A stretch of 64,000 nt of DNA, taken from assembly GCF_000283155.1 (NCBI RefSeq), contig NW_004454170.1:10723340-10787339 (forward strand), read 5' to 3'. The translations under genes and the position numbers were made by a program. The notes under the pieces are model-generated. The model did no database searches, was not told where the DNA came from, and saw nothing but the letters and a program-made list of their open reading frames with translations. The first letter of the stretch is position 1. Every line of letters begins with the position of its first letter. Below, one piece after another: positions 1 to 10,770 of the stretch. The DNA is from Ceratotherium simum simum (lineage: Eukaryota; Chordata; Mammalia; Perissodactyla; Rhinocerotidae).

Positions 1-1180
1 TGTCCCACCACAGTGGTCCTCCCACGAGGGCCGCCCCTGGTCTGGTTTACTTAAGCTGTGGGCACCAAAGAAAGTGCCATTCAGTTACATCTGTCCTGCT
101 TGCACTTTGAATTATTCTGCCGATATTTGGGTAGGCCACACAGAGCTTGGCTCCATTTGTGGGTAAGAGCAAGTTAGGGAGAATGCAAGTCAGGCCAGGA
201 TTCAGGCTGGAGTCCAGAACATCCCGGCTGGCTGGGTGTCCCCGTGCCCCGCTCCGGGGCTCCTGGGGTGGTGGTGAGGGGCGTGGCACCGCACTGGACA
301 TACTAGTAAGCTACTGTGTTGTTGTGATGAATATCTGTGGTCGTTCTTATTACTCACTCAGCCACACACATGAAGACACCTCCAACTTACAGAGACACAC
401 AGCTCCAGGAAGGAGAGGGCGTTTTCTTCTCCTGTCTTTGCTGCTGCTCAGTAACTCTTACCAAAAAAAAAAAAGAGCTTTCAAGGGTGTGTCTATTCCA
501 GGGAAGGCCTGGGTTGTGAATGGCAGCGGATTACCCTCTACAGTGTGTCCACGTGCACGAGCACCTCTGTGTGTATGTTTGTGCAAGTGCACTCGGGGTT
601 GCGTCTGTGTTTGAGACTTGCACCAAAACAACTGACAGATGGTAAATTATTTAAAAAGATTTTTCGCCCTTTTGCATATAACCTTCACCTCTGGCTTGTC
701 GTATGCCAAGGTACCAGGCCTGGATCAGAGAGATATCAAGTTTGAGAACTAGAATCTGTCCAAGGAGAACCATTTGTGCAGAGGGAGAGGGTGCAGCGAA
801 GGGGAGGATGGAGATGGGCATCCAGATGTTTGCTGAGGGTTTCCAGCACCCATTGCAATACGGTGGCAAGGGGGTTTATGCTGCGCTTGGAAGAACCTCA
901 TGGAGAGTTAAAAGAAATTTTGCACATCCTTTCTTTACTACATTACTCTAGAGTCTCCAGAGGTCTTTACATCTCCAGCTGTAAAAGGGGTTCAGGCACA
1001 GAGTCCCACGGAGACTTTAAAACCCTTTCTCGCATCTCATCTTTCAGGGTCAGAAAGACCTGAAGACATCAGCTGGGGCAGCACCCCACCTTCAAGCAAA
1101 GAAGACTCAAAACACAGGATAAGAAGCCTCAGCCCTGTTTTTAGACTTCCAGGCATGGTGAATTCAGCAATTTAATTTCA
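1..1180. other. Unique non-coding stretch, no gene seen
   Basis: No recognisable repeat family or coding signature. It contains a 12-base A run at 463-474 and a TG-rich patch around 560-612. The open frames crossing it have no domain-like sequence. Confidence 0.5.
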
Positions 1181-1520
1181 ATTAGAGCTTTATCGCTTGC
1201 AGGTGACAAAAACCCAACTCAAACTGGCTTAACTGCGAAAGGGAATGCAGTGTGTTTCCCACGCGCGGAAAGACACTGGGGTAGCCTGTAGAATCAAAGG
1301 CAGAGCAGCAAGTACTGGCTTCAAGGACTGAAACTCAACATTGCTCCTCCCTCTTGCGACATCTATGAAATCCACTTGCCTCAGCTGTTCTTGGGTTTTG
1401 GCCCTTATATTGCTACAGCCAGGCTTCCTCCATGCAGCTCAGAAGATGGCGGCCAACAGTCCTGGGTTCACATCCGCATAGCTCTCAATCCAAGGGAGAG
1501 AGGTAAGTGCTTATTCTCTC
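1180..1520. repeat. Ancient interspersed repeat, family not identified
   Basis: The segment begins with a phrase (ACCCAACTCAAACTGGCTTA, about 1211-1230) that I recognise as recurrent in mammalian dispersed repeats. A diverged relative seems to lie at 11800-12250. I cannot assign the family; an old LTR or DNA transposon is possible. Confidence 0.35.
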
Positions 1521-1524
1521 CCTT

Positions 1525-1645
1525 TTGCTAATGAAGTAATGGAGGCACTGGAGAGTTAAGTAATTTACCCAAAGTCACAAAGCTGGATGTGATAGATCCT
1601 AGGCATTCTGGCCCCCTAGTCTGCACATTTTCCTACTACACTCAA
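1525..1645 (+). repeat. MIR SINE fragment
   Basis: It shows the MIR core: a variant of the 'gagaggttaagtaacttgcccaaggtcacacagctag' block at about 1551-1585, then a decayed 3' part. Tens of percent diverged, as expected for this old family. Confidence 0.65.
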
Positions 1646-1998
1646 CTGCCATGCCGGGGATGACTTTTGTTTTCATGGTTGCAAGATGGCTGCTGCATCT
1701 CCAAGTGTTGTGTCTGTGTTTCAGGCAGAAGGGGCTTGGCAGAGAAGGGAGAAATGAGAATGGTAAAGGGAAAATTCTTCCTTTCTTTAGGCTTTGCCTT
1801 TTTTGGGGGAGGAAGGAGGGGTATTGGGAGAGGGAAAACCTCTCTAGAAACTTCTACCTACATCTCATTGGACAGAAGAGTTTCACATTGCCTCCTCTAC
1901 ACAGCCACAAAGGAGGCTGAAGTTCGGCATTTTGCTTTCTGACCTTTATGGTAGAGGAAATCAAAGCATAGGTGAGTCAGAATATGGGTGTTTAGTGT
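1645..1998. other. Unique non-coding stretch
   Basis: Contains a T/G-rich patch near 1798-1830. I see no gene and no named repeat. Confidence 0.45.
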
Positions 1999-2224
1999 GG
2001 GGCTTGGCAAACGTTTTTGGTAAAGGGTAAGACTAAATATTTTAGGCTTTGTGGGCCATGTGGTCTCTGTTGCACCTGCTCATCTCTACTGTTGTCACAT
2101 GAAAGCAACCACAGACAGTACCAAATGAATGAGTATGGCTGTGTTTCGGTATGACTTTATTTACCAAAACAGTCAATGAGCTTATGTCTGATTATGGCCC
2201 ATAGGCCATAGCTGCCAACCCTGG
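1999..2224 (+). mobile_element. hAT-Charlie DNA transposon, MER20-like, copy 1
   Basis: The sequence follows the MER20-type pattern from end to end: GGCTTGGCAAACG, 'aaatattttaggctttgtgggccatgtgg' type block, an internal ACTTTATTTACC segment, and a terminal GCTGCCAACCCTGG that is the inverted counterpart of the start. It is non-autonomous with no coding capacity. A second copy lies 1.1 kb downstream in the same orientation. The family name is from memory. Confidence 0.75.
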
Positions 2225-2990
2225 TTTAGTGATTCAGCTTACAATATCTGCCAATGGACCCTAATATTTCAGCCATATCTTATTCTCACAAACTGGGGTG
2301 CAGACATGTCTGAAAGATGAGAGTGGAGAATGGATCTCATAAGATGATTTGGTGATCCCAGGGTTGACTCTGACGGCTGACAGCCGAGTGGAGTGGCCTA
2401 TCTCTCTGCGTTACTCCCTGCCTGTCCCTCCCCAAACCACATGACTGGTCAGAGAGATGACCAAGGGACACCCCAACTGGGGAAGAGAGAATAGTAAACA
2501 TGGTAACTAAAAATCTGAGGGTTGGATGGGTACATAGGATTCACTGAGCACCATAAATATCTGTTTCCATATTCTTGAGCTCTTTAGTACCCAGAGAATT
2601 GTTAGTTAACCACAGATGTTTGGGGTGCGAGTTAGAGAAAGCTTCTCTAATTTTCCTAGCCTCAGAAAATTTCACATTTGTATCTGGCTTCACCTTTGCT
2701 AGAGTAGAACCAGCATCAAGACAGTGTGAGTTATATAATCGCACATCAAACCTTTGTGTTTATCATTAAAAATATGGCAACATCATTGCAGTTATAAACA
2801 GAGTTACCAAGGAAACCAGTTTATCATAATTAGCTATTTATTCCCTCTTCTTTCTCACTCTCTCTGCTCCTTCCATCTGAGTTTTCTTTGGGCTGAGAGG
2901 TATGATAAGCTGTTATCAGTCTGGGCTCAGTGGCTAATTAGGTCCTAATATTGATTCATACAATTACATTGCTCTTTTCCATAACTATGG
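2225..2990. other. Unique non-coding stretch
   Basis: No repeat recognised. The part after 2760 is AT-rich with several TAATTA/ATTAG-like words (for example around 2828 and 2933), so a regulatory role cannot be excluded. Confidence 0.4.
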
Positions 2991-3041
2991 ATTGTCTGTG
3001 CTTATTACAAATAGTGCATTGTCTGTGCTTATTACAAATAG
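2991..3041. repeat. Local tandem duplication, 27-bp period
   Basis: A 27-bp unit starting ATTGTCTGTGCTTATTACAA occurs at 2991-3017 and repeats for 24 bases at 3018-3041 with no mismatch. This suggests a recent slippage or duplication event. Confidence 0.9.
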
Positions 3042-3315
3042 ACACAACAATGGAACAATTGGTTTATTATATGTGTTTTAAATAGTCATAATAGCTGTCC
3101 CCAGGGCAATGGTATATCAAAACCCAACAGATAGAAGATAAAAACTTTTGGTCTAAAAAAGACTTGTGGCACTTTCTCTTGCATTAGGAGATTGTTGTGA
3201 AAGGAATTGCTTCCTGGATGGGGTTTCCCAGTCCTGCAGGATTTTTCTTGTTTTTGTTGTCCATTACAATAGAGAACATTAGCTGGTATCCATACTCCAC
3301 ACTGATGTCCTGGAG

Positions 3316-3537
3316 CAGGGGTTGGCCAACTTTCTGTAAAGGCCCAGGTAGCAAATATTTTAGGTTTTGCAGGCCATATGGCCTCTGTTGCAGCTACTAA
3401 ACTCTGCCTTTATAGCAGGAAAACAGCCATAGACAATGTGTAATGAATAGGTGAGGCTGCGTTCCAATAAAACTTTGTTTACATAAACAGGTGGCAGGCC
3501 AGATTTGGCCCACTGGTTATAGTTTGCTGACACCTGT
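3316..3537 (+). mobile_element. hAT-Charlie DNA transposon, MER20-like, copy 2
   Basis: Full-length-looking copy. It begins CAGGGGTTGGCCAAC and ends GTTTGCTGACACCTG, the two ends being imperfect inverted repeats as in hAT elements. The interior carries AAATATTTTAGG, GGCCATATGG and AATAAAACTTTGTTTACA. It is better preserved than copy 1 at 1999-2224. Confidence 0.8.
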
Positions 3538-3975
3538 CTAGAACCTCAATCCCTAATGCAGGGAATAAACTTGCAGTTGGGCATCTTAGAGTGGGAACAA
3601 CATCTGGGGAAGGCTGGATGAGCCACCAGGAGCCAATGTGCTGCTACTCAGCTGTCCCGTGAGGGTCTCTCCGTGCTTGTCAGTCTCTCATCAAGAAGGG
3701 AGGTTTCTCATGGTGACCCCCCCAACCCCTGCCATGGAGGGGTGGACCAGGGATCAAGTGACCTGGGGTGAGTCCTGACTTGGACATTTAACTGGATGAC
3801 ACCTTCTCATCTGCAGTCCACTCTACTTGCTCCAAAGAACTGTAAGAGTCAACCAGGACAATGAATGGGAAATGGCTCTGTGAACAGTGAACCACCAAAT
3901 CATATAACTATGTGAGATATGGCTGTTAAGATGAGGCTATAGAGCAGATGTCACAGTCACAGATGGGATAGGAAT
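3538..3975. other. Unique non-coding stretch
   Basis: No repeat family or coding signature recognised. Confidence 0.4.
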
Positions 3976-3979
3976 GACC

Positions 3980-4740
3980 CTTCAGGTTTTAGTCTAACTG
4001 TCATTTGATCCTTGAGCCCACCCTACACTACTCTTCCGGGAAACTGTCCAGCCTGAGTTTTAGTCCCCCCAGTGGCCGAGTTCCAGATCTTCCAAGATAG
4101 TTGGCTTCATCTAGAGACAGTTCTGGTTGTCAGAAATTTCTTGCTGATATTGAGCCCAAATCTGTCTTTCTAGATCTTCCACCCATTGGTTCTGGTTCTA
4201 TGCCTCAGAATTTTCCAGAACAAGATTAATCTCTTCTTCGCTTGACAGCTCTTTGAATATTTGAAGATAGAGGACATGGTCTCCAAGTCTTCTCACCAGG
4301 CTAAACATCATCAGTTCCTTGAACTGTTTCTATATGATGTGGTTTTGAATCTTTTCCCTATCCAGGTTGCTTTCCATTGCACAAGTTCCAGTTTCTCAAC
4401 ACTCCTCCTGATTGGTATACCTATGATTGGACACAATATTCCATGCATGTTCTGACTAGTACACGGTAGAATAGGTTCATCATCTCCTTTGTTCTAGATT
4501 TAATGCTTCTGTTAATGCAGCCTAAAATCACATGTGACCACATAACAGTGTTGGATTTTATTGAGTTGAAGTTGACTAAGACCTTTAAGTCTTTTCGCCA
4601 CGTACTACTAAGTCATGGCTACCCCATCCTGACTAGTGCAGAGTAAAGTTTACCTGGATTTCCAATAAAATTTTTTTGCCTGGATTTGGCTCCTTTTTAC
4701 ACAAAGTCAAAGTCCTTTTGAATGTGATTACATATCTTTT
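3980..4740 (-). mobile_element. L3/CR1-type LINE, 5'-truncated, antisense
   Basis: Read on the plus strand it matches the antisense pattern of CR1-clade LINEs: a 'gaaatttcttgctgatattgagcc' type block (4133-4157), CAGGCTAAACATCATCAGTT (4297), 'caagttccagtttctcaacac' type (4382), TTCTGACTAGTACA (4449) and TTAATGCAGCCTAAAATCA (4513). These are hallmarks of the ancient mammalian L3 family. Heavily mutated, with no open frame of note. Confidence 0.7.
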
Positions 4741-5205
4741 TCAATTTGGGTAGTCTGTTTTAATGAGAATGCTGACTGTGATGTCAACCACATCTTTATA
4801 TAGCCTATATGAGTTCTGTTGTAGTCAAAAGTACAGCCTCTAAATCAGTGAGACTCAATTTTTACTGGTCTGTGAAAAGGTAAGGAGCTTGTCCCAGAGT
4901 GCAAATAAAAGCATTACGTCAAGGAAATCTAAGCTGAACTAAACACTGTGCTTAGTGACGGAGTTGATTTGCAGCTTGCAGATGGGCAGCAGTCCTTGGA
5001 CTACACTTTGACGAGTGTGGCTCTAAATGACACTCTAAGATTTTGATTGGAACCCTAGAAGCTGGTTCAAGGAGGGTAGATGAGAAGAAAAAACATCTTC
5101 AAAAAGAATAAAAAAGATCATGGTGATTAGATGAAAATTACCCTGGAGATTCAGTCTAAGTTGGGGTCCTAATGGAAAACCTCTTCAGTCTGGATTTCAG
5201 TGATT
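4740..5205. other. Unique stretch with first copy of a 32-bp dispersed direct repeat
   Basis: Positions 5048-5079 recur at 6018-6049 with a single mismatch. Otherwise nothing is recognised. Confidence 0.5.
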
Positions 5206-5295
5206 ATTCAATGCACATTTGTTGATTTCTCAATCTGTGAGCAGCATTGTGCTGGGCACTGGGGTTTACAAATTTAAATACGATATGGGCTGAGC
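5205..5295 (-). repeat. L2 LINE 3'-end fragment
   Basis: Antisense L2 tail: TTATTCAATGCACATTTGTT followed by a GTGCTGGGCACTGGGG-type block. Confidence 0.6.
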
Positions 5296-5364
5296 CATGG
5301 TTAGGGATCCTTAAATACAAACAAATAACAAATTGTGGCATAGGCTGCTAGTGGCCTCCTCTGA

Positions 5365-5665
5365 TATCATTCTCTCCTTTCACCTTAGTAACAGAATCCT
5401 GATTTTATTCACGGCAGCAGTGTCCTCAGGTAACAGACCACATATCCCAGCATCCCTTGCAGTTAGACTTGATCATGTGATTTCCAGCATTATCTTTTAT
5501 CACAAGGGAACCTTAATGATAAGAGTTTCATGCTATATAGATATTGGAGCAGAAAGATAGAGGAACCTAGGTCTCTGACGACTCTGTGAAGCCTCCAGCT
5601 CTCCTAACTGTGGACTTCGTTTACATGGGAGAATAAATCCTTGTGTGTTCTAGCTTCTGTCATAT
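5365..5665 (+). repeat. Probable old LTR-type repeat
   Basis: Contains a 'cccagcatcccttgcagttagac' type block, GGAACCTAGGTCTCTGACGA, and a GAGAATAAATCCTTGTG polyadenylation-type segment. I recognise this combination from old mammalian LTR-like repeats but cannot name the family. Confidence 0.4.
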
Positions 5666-6040
5666 GCCGCTGAACCTTATCCAAAGTGGTAGAGAATTTG
5701 ATATTTAGAATGTGGTTGCTCTAAGAAGCAGAATTTAAAGTGTGATATTGACTGAGTAGAGGAAGTGTGAAGGCAAATATTTAGAACTCAGATTTTGCAA
5801 CCTGGAAAGCTGGTGACCCTAGTTATGCATTGGTAGAGCATTTGATTGAATTGCTGCCAGCTGTAACTGGCAAAGCAAACTGTGAGTTGACTGAAGCTCT
5901 TGCTTTAGGGGAAATGGCAGAAAAAATTCAGAGCGTTGGTTTGCTGTCTCATTGCCACTTTTAGCAAAGTCCTGCAAAAGAGAGCTGACCAGTCTGAGGG
6001 CAGATGAGGAGAGAAAGTGGAACCCTAGAAGCTGGTTTAA
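5665..6040. other. Unclassified stretch, possibly decayed retroelement interior
   Basis: It lies downstream of the LTR-like 5365-5665 segment and ends at the second copy of the 32-bp direct repeat (6018-6049). No open frame or family signature was identified. Confidence 0.3.
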
Positions 6041-6041
6041 G

Positions 6042-6096
6042 GAGGGTAGGACCTTCCTACCCTCTAAGGGAGCACCTCTTTGCTTAAGAGGTGCTC
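6042..6096. repeat. Two adjacent perfect hairpins
   Basis: Hairpin 1: GAGGGTAGGA (6042-6051), 3-base loop, TCCTACCCTC (6055-6064). Hairpin 2: GAGCACCTCTT (6070-6080), 5-base loop, AAGAGGTGCTC (6086-6096). Only five bases separate them. The sequence is not a recognised terminator or RNA gene. Confidence 0.9.
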
Positions 6097-7575
6097 TCTG
6101 TCTGAGGCCTGCAATCTAAGTTTATTGAGAATCTTATAATATGAAACTTTGTTGGCTTTTCTGCTGCAAAATGAAGTGGGAGTTATAGTGGCTCCAAAAC
6201 CAACATCTTAGCAGGAAATAAGGCTGGTGCCCACCACAGCAAAGACAAGATTAAGGGTGCTGTCTTCCACAGTGTGGACTGCTTGCCTCTGAACTAATTT
6301 ATGTTAGAGAGTAAGCCCTTGTCTTCAAGCTTCTGAGATTTTGGATTAATGTAGTGGAACTTGACCTTAACTGATACTCGTGGTCCGGGAGCCGATTGTG
6401 AAAGTTTTCTTCTGTCGTGCTGAGGACTTGGTACGTTATCCTCTGGGCAGGGGGCTTGGCCTGATAAGACCTGATGAGAGTGGGTTTAGGCAGGTGAGGA
6501 GCGGGCAACCTCTGAGATGGTACAGGTTATCAGGGTATGAGCCAAGCCTCCTAGTCCACACCTTCCTGCCTCCTGGCTTGTTTGGCTCCTGACATTCTAC
6601 ATTACACTTGTATTCCTTTAATTTTTGAAGGCATTTCAGATGTTGAAAGTCTGTTCTTAGTGAATTTCAAATACTCAGTAGGGGATGGACACAAGAATGC
6701 TCCAGCCCCTGACAGCTGCCCAAGCCCCCAGCCCTGTGGAGCCCAGCTCAGGGAGCGAGGTGGAGGTGCCTGGGAGTGTGAAGGGCACAGAAAGGGAATG
6801 GAGGGAGGGTCACAGAGAAATGTCGCCAAGCTCACAATTCCGCTAAAGGCCGGTGCAGCCTGGGATGCCGGGATCCTGGGAAGTGTTTTTCCGTCAAACT
6901 CATTCTCTAAGGCTGAACCTGCGCTGTGTCACTGAAGTGGAATTTGATCCATGTAGACAGCTGATCTGGACATTTTTGGCCCGGATTCTTTGTTTGGCTG
7001 TCTCCACTGATCAAATTAACTGGATAATTGCCAAATCTCTTCTCAGTTGTTCTCCCGTAGGCAGCTGGTGCGGCCAGCAGAGTGGGGTGGGCCTCCATGG
7101 ACGAGCCGGATTAGAGAGTTAGTACCTGCTCGCTACCTGGTCGACCCGGGGGACCTGCCATTTAATCAGGGGTGAGAACCAAGGGCCTGGGTGGGGGAAA
7201 TTGGTGACAGATGGGCCTCAGCTCTCCCAGCTCCACAAGCAGGAAGATGTAACAGTGGTGCAGCCTGTGTTTCCCCAGGTGACCCTGTGGACCAGCAGAA
7301 GAGACAGGGCCTAATTAGAATTAGGAGCTGCCCTGACGCTGCTCCCACTCACTGTGCTGTGTGTGTTGAGGGTATCACAGAGTCTTATCTCTAAGCAATT
7401 GTTGTCTGGGGAGATGAGTTTCTTAAACTCTAGGGCTAAGACAAGCTTCACAGAGGCTGTGAAAAAGACGGGGAAAGAGGTCTTCTTTCTCCTCCCCCGT
7501 CTCGGGGTGGTTGGGATCCCAGACTTTAGCTTGCACTAGCACACTTTGCACCTTGACTGTTACTCTGATAGTTTT
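6097..7575. other. Mostly unique non-coding stretch
   Basis: About 6290-6385 resembles the end of an old LTR (AAGCTTCTGAGATTTTGG, then AACTGATAC). The remainder, including 6400-7170, is unique with mixed composition and no coding signature. Confidence 0.4.
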
Positions 7576-7579
7576 TCCT

Positions 7580-7698
7580 GTGTCTTGTCTCCTCAACCAG
7601 CATACATCTTCTTTAAGAGCATGACTCTTTGTCGGTTTCCTCAGCACCTAGCAGAGTGTCCGGCATATGGTCAGTGCTGGATGGTCTATTGTTTAATT
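7580..7698 (+). repeat. L2 LINE 3'-end fragment
   Basis: Matches the L2 tail: TTTCCTCAGCACCTAGCAGA, then a CCGGCATATGGTCAGTGCTGG-type segment. It abuts an oppositely oriented L2 piece. Confidence 0.6.
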
Positions 7699-7900
7699 CA
7701 GTAAGATTTATTGAGCACTTATGATGTGCTTGAACACTCTGGGGAAAACAAAGATGGTCAAGCCTACTTTATGACGAGCCCCCAGTTTCATGGGGGTACA
7801 AGTGATTACAGTGCAGGGTGGGAAGAGAGAGAATAGTTTTGAATGGAAGTGCTATGGGGGTACAGAATGGCATTGGAAGCCAACACACTCTCCCTGAGCC
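7699..7900 (-). repeat. L2 LINE fragment
   Basis: Antisense L2: AGATTTATTGAGCACTTATG, followed by diverged copies of the usual 'ggggaaaacaaagatg' and 'acaagtgattacagtgcagg' blocks. Confidence 0.6.
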
Positions 7901-7914
7901 AGAGCCCTGAGAGG

Positions 7915-8060
7915 GCTGAGGAAACAAGGGAGGTGTTATTAGCCCCATTCAATAGATGAGAAAACAGAGGTTCAGAGAGATTAAATGACTTTGCTCAAGG
8001 TCACGCACTAGCAAGAGTCAGAGCCGGGGTTGAAACTCAGGTTTGCTGACTCCCTATGCA
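7915..8060 (+). repeat. MIR SINE
   Basis: Clear MIR core: GATGAGAAAACAGAGGTTCA, GACTTTGCTCAAGGTCACGC, then AGAGCCGGGGTTGAAACTCA. Confidence 0.85.
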
Positions 8061-8515
8061 TCTCAGGACTGGCCCTCTTTTGATGGAGTACATCTTGGCC
8101 TTCAGAGTGGGGGGCAGGGGGATTGGGTACCTGGATGGGGCAGAGATCTCAACCTTGTGCCGTGCAGCATGAACCAATCTGCAGATGGGTTTGTTAGGTT
8201 CAGATGGTACTGTTATTATTTTAAACCAAACTGATATTTAAAAAAGGATATTTCACATAAAGATTCAGATCTGGGGCTTCACTTTAAAAAATGAGAAGAC
8301 CTACCACTCCTGCATAACATCAACGTGCTGGTGCCCAGCGGCTGCCTTCCCTGAAACGGGGCACAGGCTTTCCGGTTAGCTGTAGTGCATGCTCACCTCC
8401 TCCATTGCTGGTCTGACCTCTTCTGGCATTCGAATTGGTGAGCCTGGGGTTGAGGGACCTGAGTGTCGACCCCTTCCCAACTCTTAGCCCTGGATGGTCT
8501 TAATGAGCATATGCA
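8060..8515. other. Unique non-coding stretch
   Basis: No repeat or coding signature seen. Confidence 0.4.
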
Positions 8516-8710
8516 TTCTAGTAGATGGAGCACTGGACCAGGAGTCAGAAATCTTGAGCTGGTGGTCCAGCTCTGTGATTTTGCGCAGATCACTTTAGCT
8601 CTTCCTCACTGCAAAATGAAGTCCTACTATTGTCTCTGTGGAGCTGCCAGTGTTTCTGTGTGATGGAGGAAGGCAGTGAGGTGAAAGCTCTTCATAAACT
8701 GTTGACCAAA
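8515..8710 (-). repeat. MIR SINE fragment
   Basis: Antisense MIR: GGACCAGGAGTCAGAAATCT, then CTCTGTGATTTTGCGCAGAT and a CACTGCAAAATGAAG block. Confidence 0.65.
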
Positions 8711-9320
8711 ATAAAGGGCAGGCAGGTGGTTGCGACATATGAATGGTTGAGGTCTGTGAGGGTGGGTGCTGCAGAGAGAGGGGGTGTCTGCCTGCACCTG
8801 CCCCGCCCCGCCCTAGGCTGGAGCCTCCAGCCTGCCTTCAAACAGGGCACTGGGAAGTGGATGTTGATAAGTGTAGGCTCAATCTTTGGTCAAGTGACCC
8901 AAATGTTTGCCTTCAGATCGGGGAGTGGGTGCAGGAGGCTCTCGGGAGACCTTTGTCAACAGACTCCTTGGTCCCTATGCACCTAGTCTGGCCTCCAGGG
9001 CCCGTAGATCTGCACATGGCCCATCCCGGCGAGGAGGGGCGGACTAGGTGTCTGCCTGTCTATTAGAGCTCTGTTCTGTGTGAGTTCCGCAGCAATTGCC
9101 CTCAAACCATTTCTGTTGGACTCCCTCTCTCGGGAACTTCTGCTTTGTCATTTAAAATAGTTTGGGAACTTCAGATTTAGCTGAGTGTCAGAGCAGTTTA
9201 TTTGGTCTGTAGGCGTTTTTGTTTTTAAAATTCATGACAAGTTCCTTGCAACATGTTTTATTATATTTTCGCCACCTGTTCTACCTTGGGGGTGGTTTTA
9301 AAATCTGGGACTATCTATCT
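8710..9320. other. Unique non-coding stretch
   Basis: The GC-rich first half (8760-9060) hosts overlapping chance frames. No domain or repeat is recognised. Confidence 0.4.
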
Positions 9321-9462
9321 ATCTGTCTTTTTTTTTTTTTAAGTTTCCTTATTTGCCATTTATATGTGTCTTGCAAACACACACACATACACACACACAC
9401 ATACAATGTGAATTTAAACATGGGTATGAATATATATATATGTATATACATATATATATATC
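9321..9462. repeat. Microsatellite cluster: TATC, T-run, CA and AT tracts
   Basis: Short TATC repeats at about 9312-9325, a T run at 9328-9341, (AC)n at 9377-9404, then alternating AT. Positions 9430-9461 form a 32-base perfect palindrome centred on GTATATAC. Confidence 0.9.
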
Positions 9463-10610
9463 TCCCCCTGTAGCTTGGTTGGCTTTAAACTGTGGTTATA
9501 ATGTTGAAGGTGTATGTTTTGCCAGGCTAATTATGGAGTTTTAAATGATAAATTTATAAAACAAATAAATACTTGGAAAACCCTTTGCCAGTGTAAAGTG
9601 CTATCTCCCTAAACATTAATAACAACAACAAAAAAATCAGAATATTTAATCTTCTAAGGAAAAAAGCCTATGAAAACTTTAGAACTTCTTCCAGCTTCCA
9701 CTGAAGTGGAAAAGGAGAAGTAGTATGACCATTTTCACAGATGGAAAAATCAGATCTCAACAAGGGTAGCTGGAAGACCAGTGGTGGAGGTGGGGGTCCC
9801 TCCCTAAGCTTCTAATATCTGTGTAATTATTTGCAGTATCTCTCTATGTCAACCAGGATAAGGGACCAAAACATATGTATAGCACTATATTCTATTTCCT
9901 TGCTCTAAAAATACAAGTATCATGCATCTAGGTTTAATGATGGTCTCATTTGAGCCCCTGGATCCAACTGTGCCTGAAGCCTGGACTTCTAAGTTATGAA
10001 AGACAATAAATTATCTTTGGGCTCTTCTACTTGAGACTAAAGAAAAATATTAGAAAAAATCTAAAAACCAAAAAACAACCTATACTATCAAAGTTTAACT
10101 TTCAACATATTATGTATTTAAATTTGACCTAAAAATGTGAGGTGGGTGTTATCACCTCCATTTTTTGAATAGATGAAAAAACCCCACATATCCATGTGGA
10201 ATATCTTATTGCTTGTAAAACCAGGACAACAGGTATATAGGACTTGAAAGAAATCAAGCTTCTTTTAGAAGAAATCCAAAAGTGGTCTACTTTATTTTCC
10301 ATAATATCATTGGAAAACATGTATTAGGGTCCCTGATATGGTGCCCTATCATGACCCTTTTGCTGAGATTTTCAAGAAGGATTTTGTCTGTGGCATTGAG
10401 ACATTGACTCTCTCTTTATTGCCACGGAAATGGAAGCTTCCCAAGGGCAGTGAGAGAGCCCTCTATATCCTCTGTAGGCCTCTGTTCTTCCTGTCCCACA
10501 GGGGGTGATCTATGGTGTTACATGACTGGTAATGTGGGGAACAAGTAGAGTGATGTGCATAAGTTGCATAATTTATGCAAGTGTAATCTACAGAGTAATG
10601 TCCTGGGACA
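9463..10610. other. AT-rich unique stretch
   Basis: No named repeat recognised. It contains AAC/A-rich low-complexity at 9620-9638. No coding signal. Confidence 0.4.
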
Positions 10611-10770
10611 TGTAAAGCCAGGATCTTATAATGGTTAAGAACATGGACTTTGATGTCATATAAGCCTAACTTAAGCAAGTTATTTGACCTCTTTAAGCAT
10701 CAATTTATCCATCTATAAATGTGAATACTATGATTGATAGTACATGCTCAATAAATGATAGCTATGCCTA
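10610..10770 (-). repeat. MIR SINE fragment
   Basis: Antisense MIR: TGGTTAAGAACATGGACTTT, TTATTTGACCTCTTTAAGCA, and a terminal GTACATGCTCAATAAATGAT. Confidence 0.75.

Noticed and set aside
9353..9544. Frame rich in TH and YI repeats
   Set aside because: Translation of CA and AT microsatellites.
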